Shown here in pieces: positions 44,969-53,901 of a stretch of DNA of 64,000 bases. Source of the DNA: Calothrix sp. NIES-4105. GTDB lineage: Bacteria > Cyanobacteriota > Cyanobacteriia > Cyanobacteriales > Nostocaceae. The notes under the pieces are model-generated. The model was not told the origin of the DNA, ran no database searches, and worked only from the letters and a program-made list of their open reading frames with translations. Each line of letters opens with the position of its first letter. The stretch's first letter is position 1. Position numbers and translations under genes: made by a program. The stretch is taken from contig NZ_AP018290.1 in NCBI RefSeq assembly GCF_002368415.1, positions 7,617,717 to 7,681,716 on the forward strand. The letters run 5' to 3'.

Positions 44969-45484
44969 TTAACCAGCGGCTTCAAGCGATTGTCGAATGT
45001 CCTTGAAGAGCAAAAGCAGGTGCAGGGGATTGGTTGGAGATTCTTCCATGCCGAATTTGAGGTAAAAGGCGCGGGCTTCGTCGTCTTTAGCATGGACAAG
45101 AAAAGCGCGACCGCCAATGGTTTCAGCCCCCGCTAGGGAGCGGCGTAGCGCGTTGCGGAACATGGCTTTACCTAAGCCTTTTCCCTGTTCGGCTTTGTCT
45201 ATGGCAAACCGCGCCATAAGAATAACCGGCACGGGATAACGCCCCTGCCCTTTCATGACACGAGCGGGAACATCGTCCGGCGATACGGACGCAGGGGCAA
45301 GACTGTAATAGCCAATGACGCGCTCGGTGCGGGTCAGGACATAGGTTCTAGCTCCGCCGCTTGCCTGATTTTGCAAAGCGTATTTAATCAGGAAATCATT
45401 AAGTGGTGGCTTGCCACAATCAAAATCCGCAATGATATGACTTTTGGCAAGCAGAATAGGCTCATTTAAAGGCTCACTTTGCAT
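44969..45484 (-). CDS. tacT: GNAT toxin, TacT/AtaT type
   Basis: A 171-aa GNAT acetyltransferase toxin: FDCGKPPLNDFLIKYALQNQ, VIGYYSLAPASVSPDDVPAR, the acetyl-CoA loop DKAEQGKGLGKAMFRNALRR, and DDEARAFYLKFGMEESP with the catalytic Tyr. Family members acetylate charged aminoacyl-tRNAs and stop translation. It follows tacA by 23 bases. Codon use and GC are visibly higher than in neighbours (many GCG, CGC, GGC), which points to recent transfer, probably from a proteobacterium. Confidence 0.88.
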   Translation of the reverse strand: MQSEPLNEPILLAKSHIIADFDCGKPPLNDFLIKYALQNQASGGARTYVLTRTERVIGYYSLAPASVSPDDVPARVMKGQGRYPVPVILMARFAIDKAEQGKGLGKAMFRNALRRSLAGAETIGGRAFLVHAKDDEARAFYLKFGMEESPTNPLHLLLLFKDIRQSLEAAG

Positions 45485-45507
45485 TAAAACAATTCCAGTT
45501 CCTTACA

Positions 45508-45789
45508 TTAGAACGGTTCTAGTTCGCTAAAGAGCCGCTGTAATTCTGGAACAACTTTCGGCGGCGCGTCAAGACGTTCACAGAACGCTTCCCACTGGTC
45601 GGGCGGCAAGGGAAACTCGGTTTGATACATCAGAATAGCATTCGCAGCATCAAGCGATGCTTGCAGGACAAACTTGCTTACATTCGTGTGCCGGACTCGT
45701 GCCGCTTCTGCCAGTATTGCCTTTTCCGCCTCCGTTGCGCGAATGGAAAGCCGCGTTTCTTTTGGCGTAGCGGCTGCTGCCTCAAACAT
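45508..45789 (-). CDS. tacA: DUF1778 antitoxin, TacA type
   Basis: A 93-aa ribbon-helix-helix antitoxin: PKETRLSIRATEAEKAILAE then ARVRHTNVSKFVLQASLDAA, and the toxin-wrapping C-terminus LPPDQWEAFCERLDAPPK. ATG 45789 with GGAG upstream decides the start; the open frame to 45834 is spurious. It is transcribed with tacT and should repress the pair. GC-rich like tacT. Confidence 0.9.
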   Translation of the reverse strand: MFEAAAATPKETRLSIRATEAEKAILAEAARVRHTNVSKFVLQASLDAANAILMYQTEFPLPPDQWEAFCERLDAPPKVVPELQRLFSELEPF

Positions 45790-46128
45790 GATTTTTCTCC
45801 TATAGTTATTCTTGTATTCCCAATGTACACCCAAAAGCGTGAAAACTGCAATTTATTTAAATGCGGTCGCACCCACAAGCCCATTTTTCCCTAACGGAAG
45901 TTAAGCAAGACTTATGAATCGACAGGAAATCACCGATAAGAATTTGTGAATTAGTGGGTTGAGGAACGAAAAATGGGGCATTAGTGCTGGTAGGCTAACA
46001 AAGTGTTCTATGTAAACGGGATTTACAATTTGTTGTATCCAAAGCTACATCAAAAACCTGGTTAATCCCTTATGAATGCAAATGCTTTAAAATAATAATG
46101 GTAAGCCTTTGCTACAAACTCTAAGCCT
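45790..46128. other. Gene-free spacer upstream of tacA and hicB
   Basis: AT-rich DNA typical of the host flanks the GC-rich tacAT block here, with the shift close to 45790. No gene, repeat or insertion-sequence end is recognised. Confidence 0.4.
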
Positions 46129-46302
46129 GTGAGACAAATAATTATTTACCCTGGTAAAGATGGTTACTGGGTTGCTGAATGCCCAACCTTGACGGGTTGT
46201 ATTAGTCAAGGTAAGACTAAACAAGAGGCAATCGTTAATATTAAAGAAGCTATTGACCTATATATTGAAGTTTTACAAGAAAAGGGTTTACTTGTTCGGT
46301 GA
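46129..46302 (+). CDS. Short HicB family antitoxin, 57 aa
   Basis: Starts at GTG 46129: VRQIIIYPGKDGYWVAECPT, then LTGCISQGKTKQEAIVNIKE and AIDLYIEVLQEKG. It is the minimal HicB fold with the GCxSQGKTxxEA pattern. No hicA follows within the next 70 bases; the next gene belongs to a PIN module. It may work with a hicA elsewhere or be an orphan. Confidence 0.75.
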   Translation: MRQIIIYPGKDGYWVAECPTLTGCISQGKTKQEAIVNIKEAIDLYIEVLQEKGLLVR

Positions 46303-46372
46303 GGAGAAGTTTTGTAGTTAAATACTTTTACTCACGCTATATTCGTCATAATACTTAAAACCGTTCAATTAT

Positions 46373-46711
46373 ATGCAAGCAGATAAATATCCATTTGCCC
46401 AAGAACTTATTACCGATACCCAAGGGAATATTCGTAAGGTTGTAATAGATTTTAACGATTATCAACATTTACTTAAAGCGCTAGAAGTTAGAGGGTTAAC
46501 CCAAACAACCGTAAAAACCCCAGAAAAAAGCCTAATTAGTCAGGAAGAACTCGATAAATTTGACCCAGTGAAGCAACATGAAACTTTGAGCAAGTTAATG
46601 CAAGAGTGGGAAGAAGATGATGACGATGAACAAGAACAAACAGAAACTTGGGAATTTCTTCGTAAAGCGTTAGATGAAGACCGTCTTTCTAATAGACCGT
46701 TATTTCCATGA
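46373..46711 (+). CDS. Antitoxin of a PIN-domain toxin module
   Basis: A 112-aa acidic protein: MQADKYPFAQELITDTQGNI then KVVIDFNDYQHLLKALEVRG (Phd/YefM-like start) and a highly acidic C-terminus (WEEDDDDEQEQTETWEFLRK). It overlaps the PIN gene by ATGA, typical of antitoxin-toxin pairs. Its role is to bind and silence the PIN nuclease and probably its own promoter. Confidence 0.72.
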   Translation: MQADKYPFAQELITDTQGNIRKVVIDFNDYQHLLKALEVRGLTQTTVKTPEKSLISQEELDKFDPVKQHETLSKLMQEWEEDDDDEQEQTETWEFLRKALDEDRLSNRPLFP

Positions 46712-47160
46712 GTCAAGTAGTATTATTAGACTCTGGCCCTTTGGGAATGGTAACAAACCCAAAAGCATCTTCTATAGAAGTTCAGGAATGTAAATTGTGG
46801 TTCAATACTTTGCCACAGAGAAATTACATAGTTATGCTCCCTGAAATTACTGATTATGAAGTTAGACGTGAATTATTACGTGTTGGTAAAATAAAAAGTA
46901 TTAGGCGCCTAGATAGACTTAAGTTACAAATTCCATACCTTCCACTAACAACTGAAACAATGCTTTTAGCCGCTCAGTTATGGGCAGAAGCAAGACTGAG
47001 AGGAAGACCAACAGCAGAGCCTTCAGCATTAGATGGCGATGTAATTTTAGCAGCACAAGCAATGTTACTAGAAAATCAAGGGTATGAAGTGGTAATTGCA
47101 ACAACTAATGTAGGGCATTTATCGCAATTTATAGATGCTCGTGAATGGCGTGCAATTTAA
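46708..47160 (+). CDS. PIN-domain (VapC-like) toxin
   Basis: A 150-aa PIN RNase: D8 in VVLLDSGPLG, E46/E51 in PEITDYEVRREL, D109/D111 in SALDGDVILAAQA, and N134 in ATTNVGHL. The four acidic residues of the metal site are present, so it should be an active RNase, probably cutting tRNA or mRNA. It overlaps the antitoxin gene by four bases. Confidence 0.85.
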   Translation: MSQVVLLDSGPLGMVTNPKASSIEVQECKLWFNTLPQRNYIVMLPEITDYEVRRELLRVGKIKSIRRLDRLKLQIPYLPLTTETMLLAAQLWAEARLRGRPTAEPSALDGDVILAAQAMLLENQGYEVVIATTNVGHLSQFIDAREWRAI

Positions 47161-47233
47161 TAAACCTCCTTTACGTATCTTTTCTATTATAAAAGATACA
47201 AGTTTCCGCTTGAATTTTCAATTCACTAATAAA

Positions 47234-47524
47234 ATGTCTAATTTAAAATCAGATAATTCAATTAGAGCCATAAATAAGAGGAATAAAAAATTATTAGTTG
47301 AGAAACAATTAATATATGTTGCTGGACAGATTAGATTTAAATCAGAACAAGATTTAGAAGATTATATAGAGTCAAATTTTAATTAAATTTTTCCAGAGCT
47401 AATTTTAGTTAAGCGTCAACATACAATTAAAAAGCAAAGGTGTGATTTATTGTGTAAAAATAAATCTTCTAATCAACCAGTAATAATTGAGTTAAAAAAT
47501 GAAGAAGATAGAGGACGGAAATAG
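47234..47524 (+). pseudogene. Nonsense-interrupted, truncated PD-(D/E)XK nuclease gene
   Basis: ATG 47234 encodes MSNLKSDNSIRAINKRNKKL to QDLEDYIESNFN, then TAA (47384). In the same frame IFPELILVKRQHTIKKQRCD and PVIIELKNEEDRGRK follow to 47524. The part RIKF..EDYI..FPEL..KRQ..RCDLL...VIIELKN is the start of a NucS/DUF91-like cyanobacterial nuclease with its D and E-x-K residues. The remainder is missing, replaced by the GNAT-like gene. Confidence 0.6.
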
Positions 47525-47965
47525 AGAAAATGTCCGCAATACTTCTTTTGGCGATTGTGTATCAAAGATACAATTCTTAATTAACTTACTTTTAGAACCA
47601 GAGCAAGGGATTCTTCAAGCAATCGCAGTAATTCAAGACATTGAACTATATAATGAGGGGGAGAGGTTAAGAGCTATAGCAATCGAATCCATTTGCAATG
47701 CACCTTGGAACCTTATTAGCCAAACACAAGCGAAAACGCGCAAAGGTGGCCTACGTTACTGATAGAAGAAATTGTTAAGGAAAGTAAATCAAAACAATTT
47801 GGTGGTGTCGTCAAGTTGTTTACCATCCCGCGTGCAAAGTCTCGCTACGCTAAAATTGGATTTGCAGATACTGATGGTTCAGGAGAAATGCTACTAACAG
47901 AAGCTGCTGCCAATGAATTTCTAGATAGACAGCTACAGCGACGTAACTCACAAACATTTGATTAA
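47499..47965 (+). pseudogene. GNAT-like gene of the gene pair (copy 2), frameshifted
   Basis: The first part runs to LIKE-text AIAIESICNAPWNLISQTQA then KTRKGGLRY and a stop at 47762. One frame over, LLIEEIVKESKSKQFGGVVK, LFTIPRAKSRYAKIGF and ADTDGSGEMLLTEAAANEF continue to 47965. A one-base change near 47745 splits a gene homologous to 37505-37909. The 5' end is also ill-defined. Confidence 0.65.
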
Positions 47966-47986
47966 CAACCTTATTAAACTAATACT

Positions 47987-48238
47987 ATGAATCACACTGA
48001 CAATACCCCAACACCTGAAACGCTTGAAATATGGCGCACGCTTGATGAAATTGACCTTGACCCATGTGTAGGGCGCCTAACAGAAGAACAAAAAAATGTT
48101 CTGTTTGACCAGTTTTTTAGCAAGGAAGCTAAAATGGCACGCTTACAAAGAGTACGTCAACGCAAATCTGCTTTAGAAGAACAGTTAACTTCATTATTGG
48201 CAATGGAAAAACAATTAGTAGAAAGCCTTCAAGAATGA
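47987..48238 (+). CDS. Small coiled-coil protein of a GNAT-linked gene pair (copy 2)
   Basis: An 83-aa protein: TDNTPTPETLEIWRTLDEID, CVGRLTEEQKNVLFDQFF and a C-terminal coil (RVRQRKSALEEQLTSLLAME). It is homologous to the protein at 37207-37488 and in the same order after the GNAT-like gene (21 bases). The partner here is frameshifted while this gene stays open. Confidence 0.6.
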   Translation: MNHTDNTPTPETLEIWRTLDEIDLDPCVGRLTEEQKNVLFDQFFSKEAKMARLQRVRQRKSALEEQLTSLLAMEKQLVESLQE

Positions 48239-48356
48239 GAGTACATAGCCGCCACTTATTTGTGAAATCCTTGGTTTATCGTTAAAACGTGGGGTGTGAC
48301 CCCTGATTTGCGCCTCTGTTATCCTCGTAGGTTCCTTTATGCAGGGGGAGAGGTTT

Positions 48357-48902
48357 TTAAACCTTGATGTTTTTCAAAGCTGGGCATTTCTGTAAAAAGC
48401 TGGCGCCCTTATTAATTGCATCAGGATTATTTACATGTGTAGGAGTTGGACGAATTACACCATTAAATAAATCATCTAACCCGTAAGGTGTGAAATATTC
48501 CCATTCTCCTTGAATATTTACTCGTACTCCTACTGCTGTAGCTGTGTGTAGCCAGTTACTAATTCCATCTTCTGTACTTACAAAAGTCTGGCGCCCTTCA
48601 CGCCATCTTGCAAAGCTAGCTTGGTTTTTAACGTCAAATATATAGTTAGGAAATTGGTTTGTTAAAGTTTCTTTGGCGCCAAGTTCCTGAGAACGGTCAC
48701 CTTCAGCATCAAAAAAAGCAATATCAAAGTCTTTAATCACTAATTTACAATCATCACTAAATATTTGGCGCCATACTGTATTACGAACGGCGCCACCTGC
48801 TAACCACCAGTTAGGGAGTTGAAGTTCTGCTATAGCTGGCAATACTTCACCAACTGGAGAATTTAAAAGTATTTCTTTTAGCCTTACTTGGTTAGATGTC
48901 AT
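48357..48902 (-). CDS. Nucleotidyltransferase family protein (NTP_transf_6-like)
   Basis: A 181-aa protein with WWLAGGAVRNTVWRQ (GGAVRN at 36-41) and VIKDFDIAFFD (DFD at 58-60), the two parts of a nucleotidyltransferase active site. The C-terminal FTPYGLDDLFNGVIRPTPTH fits PF06042 (DUF925). Members probably transfer a nucleotide to an unknown target. The start overlaps the TauE stop (ATGA-like), so it is in the leftward operon with tauE and the methyltransferases. Confidence 0.8.
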   Translation of the reverse strand: MTSNQVRLKEILLNSPVGEVLPAIAELQLPNWWLAGGAVRNTVWRQIFSDDCKLVIKDFDIAFFDAEGDRSQELGAKETLTNQFPNYIFDVKNQASFARWREGRQTFVSTEDGISNWLHTATAVGVRVNIQGEWEYFTPYGLDDLFNGVIRPTPTHVNNPDAINKGASFLQKCPALKNIKV

Positions 48903-49645
48903 TTTGCTGGAAACAGAAAGAAATAGCTAGTTATGGAAACACCAATGCATGTAATAAAATTACGTACCCATACTGAACTGACCTTACGCGCGAGGAAAGC
49001 ACTACTATATCCACCAATTAAAGCACCAACTGCCATCAAAATTGCACTTGACCAGACAATAATGCCTGCTGCAATAAAGTGAAGTAAAGCGCAAGCGTTT
49101 AAAGTTGTTGCTAACCAGCTTTTTACAGCATTCATCGTGTGAATACTTTTGACACCCATCATTTCTAGAATAGCCAGTATCACAATACCACCACCGCCAC
49201 CGAAAAAACCTCCATATATCGCAATCAAGAACTGCAAAATCATTACCAACCACATTGGTAATTTAAAACGATTTTGCAACCAGCTATTAATTCGCTTGCC
49301 AAATGCAAATAACAATGTGGCAGTTAGCATCAGATATGGAATTAAACCAGCAAAGCTTTTAGAGGGAGTATGCAACAGTATATATGAACCTATCGTTCCT
49401 CCTAAAACACTTGCTACAGTCAATACGAATAATTCCCAGCGACGAATTGACATATCTTTACGATAAGCAAATGTTGAAGCAGCAGTTCCTACCCACATCG
49501 CGGCTGTATTTGTTGCGTTTGCTGGTATTGGTGGAACTCCAACGAACATTAATGCTGGAAATGCAATTAAACCTCCTCCACCAGCAACACCATTCATGGC
49601 GCCTGCAATTATAGCGACGGCAAATAAAAATAAATTAGATAACAT
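48899..49645 (-). CDS. TauE/SafE family sulfite/anion exporter
   Basis: A 248-aa membrane protein with about eight hydrophobic segments. Family motifs are GAMNGVAGGGGLIAFPALM near residue 15 and the repeated IYGGFFGGGGGIVILAILEM around 145. Both are glycine-rich re-entrant motifs of TauE/SafE permeases. The substrate is an organosulfonate, sulfite or other anion, not decidable. It starts at the stop codon of the methyltransferase gene. Confidence 0.9.
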   Translation of the reverse strand: MLSNLFLFAVAIIAGAMNGVAGGGGLIAFPALMFVGVPPIPANATNTAAMWVGTAASTFAYRKDMSIRRWELFVLTVASVLGGTIGSYILLHTPSKSFAGLIPYLMLTATLLFAFGKRINSWLQNRFKLPMWLVMILQFLIAIYGGFFGGGGGIVILAILEMMGVKSIHTMNAVKSWLATTLNACALLHFIAAGIIVWSSAILMAVGALIGGYSSAFLARKVSSVWVRNFITCIGVSITSYFFLFPAK

Positions 49646-50391
49646 TAACTTTCCCTCATAGCAACAATTCGCAGATGCCGATAATCAACTGTCCAAGTTC
49701 CGTTCTTGTATAAGATAGGTTTAAGCTGTTCTTCTACTGTTTTAATTACTTCTTGCCGTGTAGAGTTAGCAAAGAATCTGGTAGCGAACATCGTAAGCCA
49801 ATTTCTTAAACCTGCTTCTCCATCAGGTAACGGTGTTGGAAGGTCGAATAGTACTGCGTAATTAACATCAAAACCCTGTTTTTCTAATAGACTCGTGTAT
49901 TCTCCTATGCTAGGGAAGTACCAAGATAATGATTCAGGTGATTTTTGTTCTAAAGCTTGGTAGAGTGCATGTGTAATTAATTTGACATCACCTTTACCGC
50001 CAAATGCTGCAACAAAGCGACCTCCTGGCTTTAATGCACCGTGAATAGAATTTATTACAGCTTCTGATTCTGGTATCCAATGCAACGTAGCATTTGAAAA
50101 TACTGCATCAAATGATGTGTTGAATTGGAATGAGCGCGCGTCTGCTACTACAAATTCTAAATTGGGATAATTCAGCTTTGCTTTTTCAACCATTGCTGCA
50201 TCAGCGTCTATTCCTGTTACTATGGCGCCATTCGCTGCTATTTTTGCGGCAAGTTGTCCTGTACCACAGCCAACATCTAAGATTTTTTCTCCTGGTTGTG
50301 GGGACAGTAACTTAAGTAGGTCTTCACCATATTTCCAGACAAACGCATGTTTACCCTCGTAAAGGTTTGTGTCCCAAGTATTGGATAACAT
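49645..50391 (-). CDS. Class I SAM-dependent methyltransferase (copy A)
   Basis: A 248-aa methyltransferase: KILDVGCGTGQLAAKIAANG at 37-56 (SAM motif I), VTGIDADAAMVEKAKLNYPN (motif II) and FDAVFSNATLHWIPESE. It is like trans-aconitate methyltransferases (Tam). It is about 85 % identical by eye to the next gene upstream (50391-51131), with stop and start codons sharing bases. Substrate unproven. The presence of acnB elsewhere in the window is only circumstantial. Confidence 0.88.
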   Translation of the reverse strand: MLSNTWDTNLYEGKHAFVWKYGEDLLKLLSPQPGEKILDVGCGTGQLAAKIAANGAIVTGIDADAAMVEKAKLNYPNLEFVVADARSFQFNTSFDAVFSNATLHWIPESEAVINSIHGALKPGGRFVAAFGGKGDVKLITHALYQALEQKSPESLSWYFPSIGEYTSLLEKQGFDVNYAVLFDLPTPLPDGEAGLRNWLTMFATRFFANSTRQEVIKTVEEQLKPILYKNGTWTVDYRHLRIVAMRES

Positions 50392-51131
50392 TAACTTTCC
50401 CTCATAGCAACAATTCGCAGGCGCCGATAATCAGCCGTCCAAGTTCCGTCTTTATATAAGATAGGCTTAAGTTGTTCTTCTACTGTTTTGATTACTTCTT
50501 GCTGTGTAGAGTTAGCAAAGAACCTAGTTGCGAACATCATAAGCCAATTTCTCAAACCTGCTTCTCCATCAGGTAAAGGTGTTGGACGGTCGAATAATAC
50601 TGCATAGGTAACATCAAAACCCTGCTTTTCTAATAGGGTTGTGTATTCTGCAATGCTAGGGAAATACCAAGATAATGGTGATTTTATTTCTAAGGCTTGA
50701 TAGAGTGCATCTGTAATTAATTTGACGTTACCTTTACCGCCAAATTCTGCAATAAAGCGACCTCCTGGCTTTAACGCGCGGTAAATAGAACTTATTACAG
50801 CTTCTGGTTCTGGTATCCAATGCAACGTCGCATTTGAAAATACCGCATCAAATTCTCTATCAAATTGGAGTGAGCGCGCGTCTTTTGAAGCAAATTCTAA
50901 ATTGGGATAATTCAGCTTTGCTTTTTCTACCATTGCTGCATCAGCGTCTATTCCTGTAACTATGGCGCCCGTATCAGCTATTTTCGCAGTCAGTTGTCCT
51001 GTACCACAGCCAACATCTAAGATTTTTTCTCCTGGTTGGGGGGAGAGTAAGTTGAGTAAGTCTTCACCGTATTGCCAGACGAACGCATGTTTACCCTCGT
51101 AAAGGGCTGCGTTCCAAGTATTTTGAAGCAT
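50391..51131 (-). CDS. Class I SAM-dependent methyltransferase (copy B)
   Basis: A 246-aa tandem duplicate of the gene at 49645-50391, with the same KILDVGCGTGQLTAKIADTG and FDAVFSNATLHWIPEPE motifs and the same last ten residues (RLRIVAMRES). It is the first gene of the leftward operon, divergent from the LysR gene. Differences cluster at 85-180, so the pair could have different substrates. Confidence 0.88.
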   Translation of the reverse strand: MLQNTWNAALYEGKHAFVWQYGEDLLNLLSPQPGEKILDVGCGTGQLTAKIADTGAIVTGIDADAAMVEKAKLNYPNLEFASKDARSLQFDREFDAVFSNATLHWIPEPEAVISSIYRALKPGGRFIAEFGGKGNVKLITDALYQALEIKSPLSWYFPSIAEYTTLLEKQGFDVTYAVLFDRPTPLPDGEAGLRNWLMMFATRFFANSTQQEVIKTVEEQLKPILYKDGTWTADYRRLRIVAMRES

Positions 51132-51243
51132 AGATTTAATTCCTAGACTTTGTGTGGCGCCTGTATTTACCAGGGTACGTAATATATAAATGATTGTCCA
51201 ATATATTTTTTGCCACCTATTAATATATATAAAATATTATTAT

Positions 51244-51310
51244 CCTGTACGGGCGGGTTTACCTATATCCTCCTGGGTAAGGAAAATGTAGCTAAACCCG
51301 CCCCTACAAT
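51244..51310. repeat. CGGGCGGGTTTA-family hairpin in the divergent promoter region
   Basis: GTACGGGCGGGTTTA and TAAACCCGCCCCTAC pair over about 13 bp around TATCCTCCTGGGTAAGG. It lies just 5' of the LysR start between divergent genes, so it could also affect their expression. Confidence 0.7.
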
Positions 51311-51314
51311 AATT

Positions 51315-52205
51315 ATGGAACTGCGACATTTACGTTATTTTGTGACGCTGGCAGAGGAATTACATTTTGGACGCGCGGCTATACGGTTACACATAGCTCA
51401 ACCTCCTTTAAGTCAACAAATACGACAATTAGAAGATGAACTTGGTTTTCAGTTATTTCATCGTACTAAGCGGGTAGTACAATTAACTGAAGCTGGAGAA
51501 GTGTTTTTATTAGAAGTTCAAAAAATATTTAAGCAACTGGAACAAGCCGTACAAACAGGGCGCCAAACTAGTCGTGGTGAAGCGGGACAATTAGTAATAG
51601 GCTTTGTCAGTTCAACTACATATAATGTCTTACCAGAAATTTTGCGTAAATTTCGTGCGGAGGTTCCAGGAGTTAAGTTAGAACTGCATGAACTTACAAC
51701 CGATGAACAATGGCGCCTTTTACGCGAAGGTAAAATAGATATTGGTTTTGTGCGTCCTCCTATTGAAGAACCTTTATTTGCTACGGAAACAGTATATAAG
51801 GAGCCTCTTATTGTAGCGTTACCAGAAGGGCATCGATTAGCTAAAGAAACGAGTGTTTCAATAAAATCGCTGAGTAACGATGATTTTATATTATTCCCTC
51901 GGACTTTTTCACCCGGTCTTCACGATGCAATGATTAATTTATGTCAGCAAGCTGGCTTTTACCCAAAGGTGACACAAGAAGCTATCCAAATGCAAACAAT
52001 CGTCAGCTTAGTTGCTGCACAAATGGGTGTAGCAATAGTACCTTCATCGCTTCAACATCTTCAGCGTACTGGTGTTATTTATAAACCTATCGAAGAGTTT
52101 GTTACTGAAGTCGCTATTAATATTATCTGGCGCCGAAATGATATATCTCCAACTGTACAAAAGTTCCTATATATAGTAACAACTAGCAATTGTTTTGATA
52201 ACTAA
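51315..52205 (+). CDS. LysR-type transcriptional regulator
   Basis: A 296-aa LTTR: N-terminal winged helix MELRHLRYFVTLAEELHFGR then IAQPPLSQQIRQLEDELGFQ, and an effector domain (QLVIGFVSSTTYNVLPEIL, DIGFVRPPIEEP, VAAQMGVAIVPSSL). ATG 51315 is the canonical LysR start; the upstream open frame is repeat sequence. It is divergent from the methyltransferase-TauE operon, the usual target arrangement. Confidence 0.92.
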   Translation: MELRHLRYFVTLAEELHFGRAAIRLHIAQPPLSQQIRQLEDELGFQLFHRTKRVVQLTEAGEVFLLEVQKIFKQLEQAVQTGRQTSRGEAGQLVIGFVSSTTYNVLPEILRKFRAEVPGVKLELHELTTDEQWRLLREGKIDIGFVRPPIEEPLFATETVYKEPLIVALPEGHRLAKETSVSIKSLSNDDFILFPRTFSPGLHDAMINLCQQAGFYPKVTQEAIQMQTIVSLVAAQMGVAIVPSSLQHLQRTGVIYKPIEEFVTEVAINIIWRRNDISPTVQKFLYIVTTSNCFDN

Positions 52206-52386
52206 AGATAATTACCAGACTAATTTATTAAGTACAGTACTAAACTATAAATTGTCAAAGATTGCCTAATTCAAAAAATAATTAGTTGATATTAACTTTA
52301 CTAAATTTGACTGAATAATTTATGTTTTTGTATCCCTTAACTCGTATAATTGTTCCATTCTGGCTATTTGCGATACATACTTTGAC

Positions 52387-53751
52387 ATGATGAATACTGA
52401 TGTTGCTAACTCCAAACGTGGATTGAAGTTAAATGTAAAGCTTGTCTGTCAAGCGATTACTACTGTAGCTTTTACTACTGTATCGCTGATTTTTAATATG
52501 TCAGTCCAAGCGAATGCTGTACAGGCTGCAACGTCCGAGGCGCCTGCATCATTCCAACTACCAAATCTGACTGGTCCGTACCAAGTAGGCACGACTTCTT
52601 ACAACTTTGTCGATCCCGAACGGAATGATATTTATGCCCCAAATCAAACCGATAAACGAGAGTTAATGGTGCAAGTATTTTACCCTGGCATAGTAGAACC
52701 AGGAGCAACGAACGCGCCTTATCTGTCGGACACGGTGGCACGGTTGTACGCCCCTGCTCTAGGGTTGAACAGTAATGATTTCGTGAAGACAGTCTCCGCA
52801 GTTAAACAAAATGCCTTTTCTGGAGTTGCTCTGGACAAGACTCAAGAAAGTTACCCCATTGTGTTGTTTTCGCCCGGTTTTGGTGCGTTACCTGAATCTT
52901 ATAGCTTTCAAGCGTCTGAGTTAGCCAGTCACGGTTATATCGTAGCTAGCATTTCACATACATACGACGCATTCGTTACAGCCTTTGAAGATGGACGAAT
53001 TGTGCCACAGTCTCCAATCTTTAGTACAGCGCCGTCTGTTTCCGAATTAATTAAACTCATTAATCAAAACGTTGATATTCGCGCTGCAGATGCGCGGTTT
53101 TTACTAAATCAATTAGAACAAGTTAATGCCAACGACCCGAAAAGCTTGCTCGCTGGACATCTTGATTTGAACAATGTTGGTATTTTTGGACATTCTCTAG
53201 GAGGTGCCACCGCAGCATTAGCCATGCAGAGCGACCCTCGTTTTAAGGCAGGGTTAAATATGGACGGTACATTATTTGGGAATATAATTCAAGATGGCTT
53301 AAATCGACCGTTTATGTTGATGAATTCTGAAAATGCGACTAATATAGACCCGACACGGCAGCCGTTTTATGACAATTTGAAAAACGACGCTTACAATTTG
53401 ACGATAAAAGGTACAGAACACTATAATTTCAGCGACCTACCCTTACTATTGCCACTGATGGAAACTTATTCGCCACAGTCGGCTGCTGGCTTGAAAAGTA
53501 CTCTTGGTTCAATTAATGGAACGCGCGGGGCACAAGTGATAAACGATTATACTACTGCCTTTTTTAACAAATATCTTAAAAATCAGAATCAGCCTTTATT
53601 AAGCGGGGCTTCATCCGATTATCCAGAAGTCCAGTTTGTAGCGCGCTATGCTACTCCAACTTCAATACCAGAGCCAAGCGGTGCAGTCGGATTGATAACT
53701 TTTTTTGGCGTAAGCTTCTTATCTATCAGAAGTTACAAACATGAAAATTAG
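52387..53751 (+). CDS. Secreted alpha/beta hydrolase with PEP-CTERM anchor
   Basis: A 454-aa exported hydrolase. Hydrophobic N-terminus (LVCQAITTVAFTTVSLIFNM then SVQANA), a PAF-acetylhydrolase/dienelactone-like body (VQVFYPGIVEP, YPIVLFSPGFGALPESY), nucleophile elbow GIFGHSLGGATA, later TEHYNFSDLP with the likely His, and a C-terminal IPEPSGAVGLITFFGVSFLS, the PEP-CTERM sorting signal. It is probably exported by the exosortase system and acts on esters or lipids. Confidence 0.85.
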   Translation: MMNTDVANSKRGLKLNVKLVCQAITTVAFTTVSLIFNMSVQANAVQAATSEAPASFQLPNLTGPYQVGTTSYNFVDPERNDIYAPNQTDKRELMVQVFYPGIVEPGATNAPYLSDTVARLYAPALGLNSNDFVKTVSAVKQNAFSGVALDKTQESYPIVLFSPGFGALPESYSFQASELASHGYIVASISHTYDAFVTAFEDGRIVPQSPIFSTAPSVSELIKLINQNVDIRAADARFLLNQLEQVNANDPKSLLAGHLDLNNVGIFGHSLGGATAALAMQSDPRFKAGLNMDGTLFGNIIQDGLNRPFMLMNSENATNIDPTRQPFYDNLKNDAYNLTIKGTEHYNFSDLPLLLPLMETYSPQSAAGLKSTLGSINGTRGAQVINDYTTAFFNKYLKNQNQPLLSGASSDYPEVQFVARYATPTSIPEPSGAVGLITFFGVSFLSIRSYKHEN

Positions 53752-53901
53752 GTAAATTGCTTATAAATTAACGGCGCCGACAACATTTACATGGTTCAAT
53801 TAGTTGAACTAAACGAGGCGGTAAATTGTTATGGGCGCCAGTTTAAATAAGAATACGTTGTCTAAAAATCGTTTACATATCTGAGTTAATTTTTGCGCCT
53901 G

